Made by a program: the position numbers and the translations under genes. A stretch of DNA of 33,036 nt from an uncultured Lachnospiraceae bacterium. GTDB lineage: Bacteria > Bacillota > Clostridia > Lachnospirales > Lachnospiraceae. The stretch lies in NCBI GenBank assembly GCA_947628225.1, contig CANQYY010000021.1:1-33036 (forward strand). The letters run 5' to 3'. Shown in pieces: positions 24,496 through 32,085 of this stretch (position 1 is the stretch's first letter; each line of letters opens with the position of its first letter). The notes below the pieces were generated by a model that did no database searches, was not told where the DNA came from, and saw only the letters and a program-made list of their open reading frames with translations.

Positions 24496-24798
24496 GTCTG
24501 CGGGATTTGTGAAGTAAAGTGCCAGAAGGATAACTCCCGCAATAATCGTTATAATGTTCCATAAAATTATTATCGCAGTCAAACCTTCTTCAGCAAGAAA
24601 AAATGTTGCGCAGAGAAGAAACACAGAAAAAATTGCCAAAAATATGGCACATATCTTCACTAAATATCCCCATTTTCTTCTAATTGCCGGTTTTTTTTTT
24701 TGCGAAAAAAGTTCTGATATTGCCAGGCATATAAAGCCTGACATAATGGAAAAAAAAGTAATCTGAAGGGAAAAACATAATGTTCCGATTATGCCCAA
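24469..24798 (-). CDS. Small membrane protein of unknown function, possible N-terminal frameshift
   Basis: About 109 residues with three hydrophobic segments (about 5-28, 45-68, 74-95), a basic loop (SQKKKPAIRRKWG) and a short polar tail. I recognise no family. The only in-frame start is a TTG at 24798 with GGAG just two bases away. Upstream, a strong SD (AAAGGAG, six bases before an ATG at 24833) opens a nine-codon ORF that ends in TAG within the same GGAG. One extra A in the AAAA after that ATG would fuse it to this frame and give MKNSKGVEDLGALGIIG. So the gene is either frameshifted, phase-variable or coupled to a leader peptide. Its 3' end lies in the convergent terminator. Confidence 0.55.
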   Translation of the reverse strand: MGIIGTLCFSLQITFFSIMSGFICLAISELFSQKKKPAIRRKWGYLVKICAIFLAIFSVFLLCATFFLAEEGLTAIIILWNIITIIAGVILLALYFTNPADKKEKQPWQ

Positions 24799-24803
24799 AG
24801 CTC

Positions 24804-24833
24804 CTAAATCTTCAACGCCTTTTGAATTTTCAT
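24804..24833 (-). other. Nine-codon ORF with strong SD ahead of the small membrane protein
   Basis: The ATG at 24833 is preceded by AAAGGAG at six bases and encodes MKIQKALKI, then TAG. It may be the true start of the following gene disrupted by a one-base loss, or a leader peptide whose stop overlaps the next SD. Confidence 0.4.
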
Positions 24834-24892
24834 TTTTTTCTCCTTTCTTTTTTCGGAATTAATTAAGATATTTATGTACGCTGACTTTTCCC

Positions 24893-26038
24893 TTATGCCT
24901 GCAGGAAATTTTTCCACTTAATCACAGAGTATACGCTTTCATTTGTAGGGAATATTGCTGCCAATATCCTCTTTTTCTCTTCAATAACAATCAAATAATC
25001 TTTCTTGATATACAATGTTAGATTATGCTCATTATTTATTTGATATATTTCTTTTTCCTTTCCTGTCTGAAAATCATAATGTATTATCCTGCTTCCCTCT
25101 TGATAAACAGCCTCATAGTTTGATAAGATTAACCCAAGGCATGAACTTTTTTTTAACAATATCGAGATTTTATTTTCTTTCGGGCTAATTTTATAAAAAT
25201 ATACGGTTTTTACATCTTTTGATTCCTGTGGAAGCGATGGAATATATTTCCCCTCTTCATACACATTGCACAAACCGTATATATCATTTCCCATCTGATA
25301 TTCAAACACCTCATAAACCGCATCCCTTATATTCCCAATTTCCGACAAAAGCAGCCTGCGGTTCTTTATTTCCTGTTTTGTTTCTGCATTAAAATTTTTA
25401 TCAGTGAATCTAAAACTATCGCTTGATAGACCCGGATAATCATTCAGGGAAGGTTCCGTTGAAAAATATCCGTCTTTATGATAGTACAACTCTATATTGC
25501 CAAGAATGCTCTTTCGGGAATCATCCTGTTTTAATTGTTGCGGCTGTTGTCCGAAATCTTCCTCTTTAATATAATTATTGGCATAAAAACCATAGGAATC
25601 CTCTCCCTCCCCCTTTCGGTTTCCCATAAATAAATACCCATTTTTATAATTAAGCACGGACGTATTCTGCGCCATATATTCCCGTTTTTTTACCGATTGA
25701 TAATCGTACTGAACAATCTTAGCATCCCCGCTCCCATCACTCTGCCGATATAGCAAAAAATACGTTGTTTTCCCCAAAACAATCTGATCCGGATAGCATT
25801 CTTTTATATCAATGCCGGATATTTCTTTTTGCAATCGATCCGATATGCTTACCCTTTCCTCAGATAAATCTATAATCCCATTATACTGTTCATTTGAGGA
25901 ATATAACATCCCACCATAAAAAACGTATGTTCCGTCCCATTTTTTCCATGTTAATGCAATACATATATAATAAATCAAAAATACTATTGCCAATAGCAGA
26001 AACAGCATAATGCAAAAAACGAGCTTTGTCTTTTTCAT
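24893..26038 (-). CDS. Membrane-anchored extracytoplasmic protein, possible beta-propeller
   Basis: A 381-residue protein with one N-terminal transmembrane helix (about 6-28, MLFLLLAIVFLIYYICIAL) and a large outside part. The rest is beta-rich with repeated short blocks such as YVFYGGMLYSSN, TTYFLLYRQSDG, NYKNGYLFMGN and IIHYDFQTGKEKEIYQIN. The last has the look of a propeller blade ending in a 'variable-then-sentence' strand. I recognise no named domain and no catalytic motif. The ATG has AAGGAGG at good spacing. It is the most downstream member of a one-directional array of similar proteins reaching to the window edge; the gap to the next gene is 74 bases. Confidence 0.65.
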   Translation of the reverse strand: MKKTKLVFCIMLFLLLAIVFLIYYICIALTWKKWDGTYVFYGGMLYSSNEQYNGIIDLSEERVSISDRLQKEISGIDIKECYPDQIVLGKTTYFLLYRQSDGSGDAKIVQYDYQSVKKREYMAQNTSVLNYKNGYLFMGNRKGEGEDSYGFYANNYIKEEDFGQQPQQLKQDDSRKSILGNIELYYHKDGYFSTEPSLNDYPGLSSDSFRFTDKNFNAETKQEIKNRRLLLSEIGNIRDAVYEVFEYQMGNDIYGLCNVYEEGKYIPSLPQESKDVKTVYFYKISPKENKISILLKKSSCLGLILSNYEAVYQEGSRIIHYDFQTGKEKEIYQINNEHNLTLYIKKDYLIVIEEKKRILAAIFPTNESVYSVIKWKNFLQA

Positions 26039-26112
26039 TTATATCCTCCTTCCCATTGATCTCCAATAATAAACGGACTACTCCTTTTCCCTTTTCATTC
26101 CCTGTTCAATCC

Positions 26113-27012
26113 CTATCCCATATCAACACAATCAATCTGATATGACAAGCCCCAAAAATGAGTTTTTGCAATATACAGCTGATTGTTCATAACGAGCATG
26201 CTTTCCCCCGTTTCATCCGATACTTTTTCCAGTTCCCCTTTGTCTGTATTCAATTTATATATCCCATTTTCTGTAGAATTAAGACGCGTGAGTGAATTAT
26301 GTAAATCCCCATCATCATAATAAGAAAGCAAGTAATACACGTTTCCTTCCCAATCCGCTACATCCCCATCTTTAGAGGCTTTGTCATCATCCGGTGTTCT
26401 TACTTCATGCAATATCCCTTTTTGCTCATCATATATGTACAGTTGCAATAACTTCGTCACAAAAACAAATTTACCTTTTGCAGCATAACACCTTTCAAAA
26501 CATCCTCGGAATCCTTTTTCAGTTAAATCAATTTTTTTTACCATATTCCACGAACGGTTAAATTTATACAAAATATTTGTTTCTGAATAAATATAGGCAT
26601 ATTCGTTATCATGGAACAAAAGATATGCCTTCTGTACTAATATGGATTTTTCCCTGCTATCTTTAAGGCTTCTTATGTAAACCTTGTCCGGTTCATCCCA
26701 TATTGTATACACAAGTTCATCGTCTTTAATCAAAAAACTATCCACATTTTCAATCTGAAGTTCTTTATTTTCACTTCCTTCTTTTTGTGCGAACAGATTT
26801 CCCTCCTCATCCTGAAAATATCTTCGATTATGATAGCTCTGGACATTATAATAATTGAATGAACTCGTCCCTTTTTCGGGTGTAATATTCATATAGTTTT
26901 TATCAAAAATTTCCTGTTCAGATTTTGGTTCCCTTAAAAAATGTAATATATAGGCTGCACATAGCAGTACGGCCACTCCTGCCAATATGAATTTCAAATA
27001 TCTGTATTTCAT
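26113..27012 (-). CDS. Membrane-anchored beta-propeller-like protein (DUF5050-like)
   Basis: A 299-residue protein with an N-terminal transmembrane helix (about 8-26) and an extracytoplasmic part of repeated beta-blade-like segments: YFQDEEGNLFAQKEG, DDELVYTIWDEPDKVYIRSL, NEYAYIYSETNILYKFNR, KGKFVFVTKLLQLYIYDEQKG and NGIYKLNTDKGELEKVSDE. The last type is typical of DUF5050/TolB-like propellers. Function is unknown; such proteins often sit at the cell surface. The ATG has AGGAG at nine bases. It starts 16 bases after the stop of the 526-residue gene and is probably co-transcribed with it. Confidence 0.68.
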   Translation of the reverse strand: MKYRYLKFILAGVAVLLCAAYILHFLREPKSEQEIFDKNYMNITPEKGTSSFNYYNVQSYHNRRYFQDEEGNLFAQKEGSENKELQIENVDSFLIKDDELVYTIWDEPDKVYIRSLKDSREKSILVQKAYLLFHDNEYAYIYSETNILYKFNRSWNMVKKIDLTEKGFRGCFERCYAAKGKFVFVTKLLQLYIYDEQKGILHEVRTPDDDKASKDGDVADWEGNVYYLLSYYDDGDLHNSLTRLNSTENGIYKLNTDKGELEKVSDETGESMLVMNNQLYIAKTHFWGLSYQIDCVDMG

Positions 27013-27028
27013 GCTGCTGTTCTCCTGG

Positions 27029-28609
27029 TTAAAAATATTGATTATTAATAATTCCTTCCTTTTTTAGTCGTTCTAATTCCAGCGCCGCATAATAACGATA
27101 TCCGTGTTCTACAAACGTTATTACAAGGGCATCTTTCGTTACAAGAAAATTTGCTCTGTTTCCAACAACAGCATTGCCCGTTCCTTCATCATATAGCGCA
27201 AAGTCTTCCTGCGGCAGCGTACACTGCTCTAAGATTCTATTTAAATCCCCGTCTGACATTTCTTTCATTCTTTTCCTTAAATAAGAATCCGATTCCTTCT
27301 GATCCAGATCATAAATCGGTCCGTATGAACACAAAGTCTTTCCATCTCGTAATAGAGTTATCAGTTTTTCCTGATTTGTGATCAATGTTTTAAAAGATAA
27401 ATATGGTAATTCAATTGATAAAATCCGATTTGTCTGGCACCATACTTTTGGTTTCTTAGGTTGATGACCATTTGAAAAATAAATGTCATTCTTCAGCCAT
27501 GTTACTGCTTCCTTTTTAAGTTCTCTATTAATGGCTGCCTCCAAATCCTGATTACCTATCCCTTTCACTTTCGGTATAAAAATTTTAAAATTTTTCCATT
27601 TTTCTTCTTTGTATTCATCATAACTTATTTTGTAGGAGTTATTAATACAAATTTCTTCCTCTGACATTACTTTGCCAAATTGATATACTGCTTGTCCCTC
27701 GCAGGAAGACAAGACCGGAATTTTATCAAAATGTTCGTTATAAAGCATGCCATTGCGCCAATATAATTTCTTTGGTACTTTATCTGATATTTTTCTCATA
27801 TTATACGGTTTCATCATATCAATTTCCCAAAGTCCATTCCATTTGGATTTTACTGATGCATTTTCATAACCTTTCATTGTATATGCCTCAATGGCGATAT
27901 ATACTTTATTTTCCGAGCATACCATTACATTATCGGACAAATAATCCACGGCTATCTTTTTGTTTACTGTTTTATCTTTTAAAGAAACGGATGTCACGGT
28001 CCCGCTTTCATTAAAGAAAAGTGTATCCGCTCCTTTCACTACAGCAAATGGCTGCGCTGTTGTAGAATAATTCATATGCTTTTTCTTTTCTGTGCCATCC
28101 CATTTACATTTCATAATACATTCATCATAATTTAAATAAAAAATATATTGGCTGTCTGCAAATAATATCTGTTCCATGCGGGCTTTTTTACCCAAAATCA
28201 TCTTGGTTTCTCCTGTGAGCATATTATAAACACTCAATTCATTATAAGAATCCTTAAAACTGCTATAATATAACTCATTACCCTGCTGCCAAAAGCAGCC
28301 TACATTTTCGAGTAACTTTGTTTTCGTATTCTCCTTTTTATCTACTTTATATAGTATATTTTTCTCAAAATATTTGTCTTCCTCCAGATACAAAATATAA
28401 TCTTCTAAAATCTGATAATTTTCAGCCAGATTTCTCATATGCTGCTCTGTCGTATCTTCATACTCCCCTGCTAACAACCATTCCAGTTCTGTCAAAGTTT
28501 TTTGGACAGGCGCCGCCTCTTTCTTTCCAAATACATTTTTTCCTATAATCAATAATGCGATAAACAATACTACAATAATAATAACCCAAATATATCTGCG
28601 TTTACTCAT
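27029..28609 (-). CDS. Membrane-anchored propeller-like protein with RsiV/PdaC-type C-terminal domain
   Basis: A 526-residue protein with an N-terminal transmembrane helix (about 7-23). Residues 60-300 form beta-blade-like repeats (NILYKVDKKENTKTKL, NELSVYNMLTGETKMI, LWEIDMMKP). Residues about 322-526 match the DUF4163/DUF3298 pattern seen in RsiV and PdaC: IFIPKVKGIGNQDLEAAINREL, then LSIELPYLSF and the late ALVITFVEHGYRYYAALEL. In RsiV this domain binds lysozyme outside the cell, and in PdaC it precedes the deacetylase; whether this one binds anything is unknown. The ATG has AAGGA only three bases away, a weak SD. Upstream lies a mini-ORF with a stronger SD (ATG at 28647, six codons). Confidence 0.68.
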   Translation of the reverse strand: MSKRRYIWVIIIVVLFIALLIIGKNVFGKKEAAPVQKTLTELEWLLAGEYEDTTEQHMRNLAENYQILEDYILYLEEDKYFEKNILYKVDKKENTKTKLLENVGCFWQQGNELYYSSFKDSYNELSVYNMLTGETKMILGKKARMEQILFADSQYIFYLNYDECIMKCKWDGTEKKKHMNYSTTAQPFAVVKGADTLFFNESGTVTSVSLKDKTVNKKIAVDYLSDNVMVCSENKVYIAIEAYTMKGYENASVKSKWNGLWEIDMMKPYNMRKISDKVPKKLYWRNGMLYNEHFDKIPVLSSCEGQAVYQFGKVMSEEEICINNSYKISYDEYKEEKWKNFKIFIPKVKGIGNQDLEAAINRELKKEAVTWLKNDIYFSNGHQPKKPKVWCQTNRILSIELPYLSFKTLITNQEKLITLLRDGKTLCSYGPIYDLDQKESDSYLRKRMKEMSDGDLNRILEQCTLPQEDFALYDEGTGNAVVGNRANFLVTKDALVITFVEHGYRYYAALELERLKKEGIINNQYF

Positions 28610-28675
28610 AATTCCTTGTATGATGTTTATAGAGGCAAAAACACCATAATCTCCTTTCTTTTTCCTATCGTGGTT

Positions 28676-28737
28676 TAATACAATGCAGATATTGTGGACA
28701 CTTCAAAACAACCCGCCTCAAAAAAATCATTGTATTA
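28676..28737. repeat. 10-bp inverted repeat in the 28610-28949 gap
   Basis: TAATACAATG (28676-28685) and CATTGTATTA (28728-28737) face each other across 42 bases upstream of the 526-residue gene. The 340-base gap around it otherwise holds a lipoprotein remnant (28745-28904), a six-codon mini-ORF (28647-28627) and no intact gene. Confidence 0.6.
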
Positions 28738-28744
28738 TTATCAA

Positions 28745-28904
28745 TTACTCTTCATACTCAAAGTCACCCCTCATATTCATATAGGTGGACAGAGGGTGGG
28801 ACTCATAGCCGGAGAGCTGCCGGTTCCATTCTGCCGCCACACGCCGCGAGGGACAGAACCATCATGGCTGTCAGTAAAATCGTTACAATCCTTTTCCTTT
28901 TCAT
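28745..28904 (-). pseudogene. Truncated lipoprotein gene remnant
   Basis: An ATG at 28904 behind GAGGAA encodes a textbook lipoprotein signal peptide (MKRKRIVTILLTAMMVLSL, lipobox LAAC, then GG), but this frame stops at 28803 after 33 residues. The overlapping shifted frame continues to a TAA at 28745 (NRQLSGYESHPLSTYMNMR), so a single-base shift just after the lipobox Cys would join them into about 52 residues. The segment is GC-richer than its neighbours. It is most likely the remains of a longer lipoprotein gene of this array; a real 33-residue lipopeptide is the alternative. It begins 45 bases after the neighbouring lipoprotein gene. Confidence 0.55.
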
Positions 28905-28949
28905 TTCCTCTATTCTCCTGTTATTACTAGCGGTATGCCGCCTATCAGG

Positions 28950-30281
28950 TCAAGACAAACTATCGTCTTCAACCTCTCGTTTCTCCATCGTATGCTTCCA
29001 TTTTATTTTCCCATTTAAATCCATACAATACAAAATATCCGGACGCTTCTCCTTAGCTTCCTCCTCCCAATCCCGATCCCAATAATCATGTCGCCATGCC
29101 TTTACATAAATCCGGTCTTCCATACACTGAACTGACATCAGCTTCTTTTTACTGATTAGGTTATCTTCCCCGGTCCTTTTATCTATCCTGTGCAAATGAT
29201 ATTTTTTATCCACATAGAATATATATTTTTTATTGCTGGAAAAGAGAATTCTACCAGAATATTGCACAGCGCTTTTCAAAAGCGGTTGTATTTTCCCGCC
29301 CCTGCGCGGTATAGCCATATCCTGACAATATATATAGTCGCCGTCAACGGACAGGGGAACACCATCTGTCACATCATCATATTGATATCGAACATATGCT
29401 CTCTTACTCTTGTATTCTACTACTTTGGTCTGCTCCTTCGTTTCGAGATCAAACATATACAACGACACCTTTTTTCCCTTTTTAATTCCATACAATATTT
29501 TTCCGTCTACAAACGTCAGGTAGGGTTTCGCTCTTTTCATCTGCTTTGTGCAAATCATTTTATTTTCCTGTTCTATATTTTTCAAATCCCGACTCAGCAG
29601 AAACGCTCCCGGGGTATAACCTGCCAATTCCACTGGCACGTCCGTTCTGGAATCATAATACATCTTACCTCCGTAAAAAATTATATGCCCGCTATTTATT
29701 TGTATTTCACCACGATATCCATCCCATGCACAATTTCCCAGAAGTACTTTAACACTTTGCGTCGCCAAATCGATTCGAACAATATCATAGGTCATGTTTT
29801 CAATATCAAAACTTTCCGGATCTATCTCATCATGCGAAATACAGGCAAAATAATCCGCTCCGACTTTTGCAAATCCTGATATCTCTCCCTCTCTTACAAA
29901 AAACGTCCCTACTTCCATTTTTTTATCCCGGTAAATCGTATTTTTGCCTCCTTTTCCTACATGCAAATAGTAATAATGTCCATCCGAAATTTGAGAAGCC
30001 CGCATAAAAGAAGCTGTACCAAAACGAACCCCCACATCCGCTTCATCTATTTCCCCCAGTTTCAATTTATGCTTTTCCCCGGTTTCATCCGTCACAGTAA
30101 CGCTTTTTGTTTTTTCTCTATTCGTCTTCGGAGAAGCCGTATGCGCCGCAGGATTTACTGTATAAATTGGTTTCTCCGTCTGATTCTTTTGAGGCAGATT
30201 ATTTTCCGTTCTATTGCAACCCGCTGACATAACAGATAACAGTATAAATAGAATAAACTGTAACACATATTTTTTCTTCAT
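28950..30281 (-). CDS. Lipoprotein, beta-propeller-like
   Basis: A 443-residue lipoprotein with signal peptide MKKKYVLQFILFILLSVMSA and lipobox SAGC. A short Thr/Pro/Lys linker follows. The rest is beta-rich with blade-like segments (GHYYYLHVGKGGKNTIYRDK, GGKMYYDSR, VDGKILYGIKKGKKVSLYMFD, GDYIYCQDM, NKKYIFYVDKKYHLHRIDKR, MDLNGKIKWKH), typical of DUF5050/TolB-like propellers, with no catalytic motif. The start is the second of two adjacent ATGs behind AAAGGGG. The leader and signal peptide are nearly identical to those of the lipoprotein gene starting at 31973, while the mature proteins differ. Confidence 0.72.
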   Translation of the reverse strand: MKKKYVLQFILFILLSVMSAGCNRTENNLPQKNQTEKPIYTVNPAAHTASPKTNREKTKSVTVTDETGEKHKLKLGEIDEADVGVRFGTASFMRASQISDGHYYYLHVGKGGKNTIYRDKKMEVGTFFVREGEISGFAKVGADYFACISHDEIDPESFDIENMTYDIVRIDLATQSVKVLLGNCAWDGYRGEIQINSGHIIFYGGKMYYDSRTDVPVELAGYTPGAFLLSRDLKNIEQENKMICTKQMKRAKPYLTFVDGKILYGIKKGKKVSLYMFDLETKEQTKVVEYKSKRAYVRYQYDDVTDGVPLSVDGDYIYCQDMAIPRRGGKIQPLLKSAVQYSGRILFSSNKKYIFYVDKKYHLHRIDKRTGEDNLISKKKLMSVQCMEDRIYVKAWRHDYWDRDWEEEAKEKRPDILYCMDLNGKIKWKHTMEKREVEDDSLS

Positions 30282-30332
30282 CATAGTCCCCTTTCCCTAA
30301 TAACAATAAAAATTCCTTTATTGATTCCCTGT
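30208..30332 (-). repeat. Duplicated leader/signal-peptide segment, copy A
   Basis: About 125 bases covering the 5' leader, SD and signal-peptide codons of the 443-residue lipoprotein gene. They match 31900-32023 with only scattered substitutions and single-base indels (for example both keep GGGTTGCAATAGAAC and TTTTTTCTTCATCATAGTCC on one or other strand). Confidence 0.85.
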
Positions 30333-30352
30333 GCGAAACAGAAGATTTCTTC

Positions 30353-30769
30353 TTAACTTTTATTTGCAGACTTATTTTTCCGGTAATCATATACTTGATC
30401 CGGAACTTTTAATACAATTCCATTTATTTCAATTATGTTATTGGAATTCCACTTCATCTCCACATAATCGCAATGATAATCCCAAAAAATATTTTTTTCA
30501 GTCCCATTTTTCAAATCAATTAAAACGACCAGGACTGCGTAATCTGAAGTAGCGCCTCCATTGTTTCTAAATGCCTGCGCTTCATACCTGCTATCCGGCG
30601 ACCTCTTTTTCCCAATACATTCTTCTCCTTTGATCCCTTCTATACTGGTGTAAGATTTATAAAACTTATAACCGCATACTATCATACAAACAAGAATAAG
30701 AAATGCTATAACGACTCCTAAGCTGGATAGTACTCTTTTCATATTTATCCAGCCAAACTTATTTTTCAT
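30353..30769 (-). CDS. DUF5412-like membrane-anchored protein
   Basis: A 138-residue protein with one transmembrane helix (about 13-35) and an extracytoplasmic domain. That domain matches the DUF5412 pattern as I know it from Firmicutes: RSPDSRYEAQAFRNNGGATS, then KNIFWDYHCDYVEMKW, IIEINGIVLKVPDQVYDYR. The GGAT and KNIxW..Y..D elements are characteristic. Function is unknown. The ATG at 30769 follows GAGGGGGAG; an upstream in-frame extension to 30823 overlaps the preceding gene and lacks an SD. It lies 22 bases after the upstream lipoprotein gene in the same transcript direction. Confidence 0.72.
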   Translation of the reverse strand: MKNKFGWINMKRVLSSLGVVIAFLILVCMIVCGYKFYKSYTSIEGIKGEECIGKKRSPDSRYEAQAFRNNGGATSDYAVLVVLIDLKNGTEKNIFWDYHCDYVEMKWNSNNIIEINGIVLKVPDQVYDYRKNKSANKS

Positions 30770-30791
30770 AATCTCCCCCTCCTCAGATATA

Positions 30792-31973
30792 TCATGGCTC
30801 AAACAACCAACATTCACGTGCATTTTTTATGTCATAGCAATGAATTTTAGAATCACTTGCATTACTCTCCTCAATAATGCATTGATTATTACCTATATTC
30901 AATACAGAAATATCCTTATTTTCATTATTCAACGAATCTATATACTGATTTAATTTCGTTGCCTTTTTAATTACGGATTCTGATTGTTTTTCATGTGATA
31001 TAAATGGATAATACAAAAAACTACATTTTTCATTCTCTATTTTAATCCATAACTCATTGTGATTTAAAAACAATTCATCAATTTTAGAAAACGAAACTAT
31101 ATCTTTTAACTGCTTTTCTTCTATAATACAATAATTGCTATTTGACTTACAATCGTAACACCATATTTGCCAGGATTGCTCTTCATTTCTCCAGTCTTTT
31201 TTTAATCCGGTATAATATATCCTATTATCGGAATAAACTAGTTTAATAGTCCAATTCTTCGATATATAGGTATTGGCAATCTTTTTTACCTTTCCTGATC
31301 CAACTTTATGCACATATATGTTTTCAGGATACTGATTCTCTCCCACATTTTTTGCTAACAATATCATCCCATCAACATTTCTATTCCCTAATTCCATATT
31401 ATGAATAATAAAACTATTCGGTTGACTGTACGATTCTTTTTTCCTTTCTTCATCTATCAAAACATTTTTCTGATGAATACGATCGTATTCTGCATACTGC
31501 CAATATTCTTTGTATGCTATATATTCAGTGTCTGCATACAATACATTTATTCTATTTGTCGTGCGAAAAAGTAATTTCTTTTTTTGAGTCTGCACATGCT
31601 CCTTATTATTATAGTGCGCTAGTGGAATGCTCCATAACTCACATTTACCACCCTTGTCCAATATATATAATATCTCCTCATCCGTGACATATGCTATCTC
31701 CAACAAGGCTACGCCCTTTTCCTTTTTCGTTACCTCAAATGTATTCACTATCTGCCCCGCTAAAGTTAATTGTTGGATAGCATACTCGTTTTCTTCACAA
31801 ATACAATATGCATTATATTGATTGTGCTTATTATTAAGAGCAGTAATAATTTCATTCTCTTCGTTTGAACTGCCGGTTTCGCTTTTTGTTTCGTCAAATG
31901 TTCTATTGCAACCCGCTAGCATAACAAATAACAGTATAAATAGAATAAGCTGCAACACATATTTTTTCTTCAT
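30792..31973 (-). CDS. Lipoprotein of unknown function, propeller-like
   Basis: A 393-residue lipoprotein: signal peptide MKKKYVLQLILFILLFVMLA with lipobox LAGC, then NRTFDET and an acidic linker. The mature part has short beta-rich blocks (EEILYILDKGGKCELWSIP, DTEYIAYKEYWQYAEYDRI, DNRIYYTGLKKDWRNEEQ, SKIHCYDIKNARECWLF) like the other members of this array. There is no enzymatic motif. The ORF runs 52 codons further upstream into the 3' end of the preceding gene, but the duplicated leader and SD (AAAGGGACT) fix the start at one of two ATGs here. AT-rich. Confidence 0.68.
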   Translation of the reverse strand: MKKKYVLQLILFILLFVMLAGCNRTFDETKSETGSSNEENEIITALNNKHNQYNAYCICEENEYAIQQLTLAGQIVNTFEVTKKEKGVALLEIAYVTDEEILYILDKGGKCELWSIPLAHYNNKEHVQTQKKKLLFRTTNRINVLYADTEYIAYKEYWQYAEYDRIHQKNVLIDEERKKESYSQPNSFIIHNMELGNRNVDGMILLAKNVGENQYPENIYVHKVGSGKVKKIANTYISKNWTIKLVYSDNRIYYTGLKKDWRNEEQSWQIWCYDCKSNSNYCIIEEKQLKDIVSFSKIDELFLNHNELWIKIENEKCSFLYYPFISHEKQSESVIKKATKLNQYIDSLNNENKDISVLNIGNNQCIIEESNASDSKIHCYDIKNARECWLFEP

Positions 31974-32023
31974 CATAGTCCCTTTCCCTAATAACAAGAT
32001 AAATTTCTTTATTGATTCCCTGT
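31900..32023 (-). repeat. Duplicated leader/signal-peptide segment, copy B
   Basis: Partner of 30208-30332. Similarity starts at the codons just after the lipobox Cys and continues through the SD and about 40 bases of upstream leader, then stops abruptly on both sides. Confidence 0.85.
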
Positions 32024-32085
32024 ATTGAAAATTCTCCTCTTTTGAATCAAACTTTGCTCTCCACTCCCATTTCTTTTCTCGGATA

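Noticed and set aside
26069..26075. Single CGTTTAT box (minus strand) upstream of the 381-residue gene as a LytTR site
   Set aside because: Only one box, with no partner 21 bp away; expected by chance in AT-rich DNA.
28676..28737. Inverted repeat as the ends of a small mobile element
   Set aside because: Only 42 bases between the arms, no target duplication seen and no transposase; it overlaps a likely promoter region.
29190..29879. Plus-strand 229-residue ORF
   Set aside because: Antisense to the 443-residue lipoprotein gene, with no SD and a composition typical of a shadow frame.
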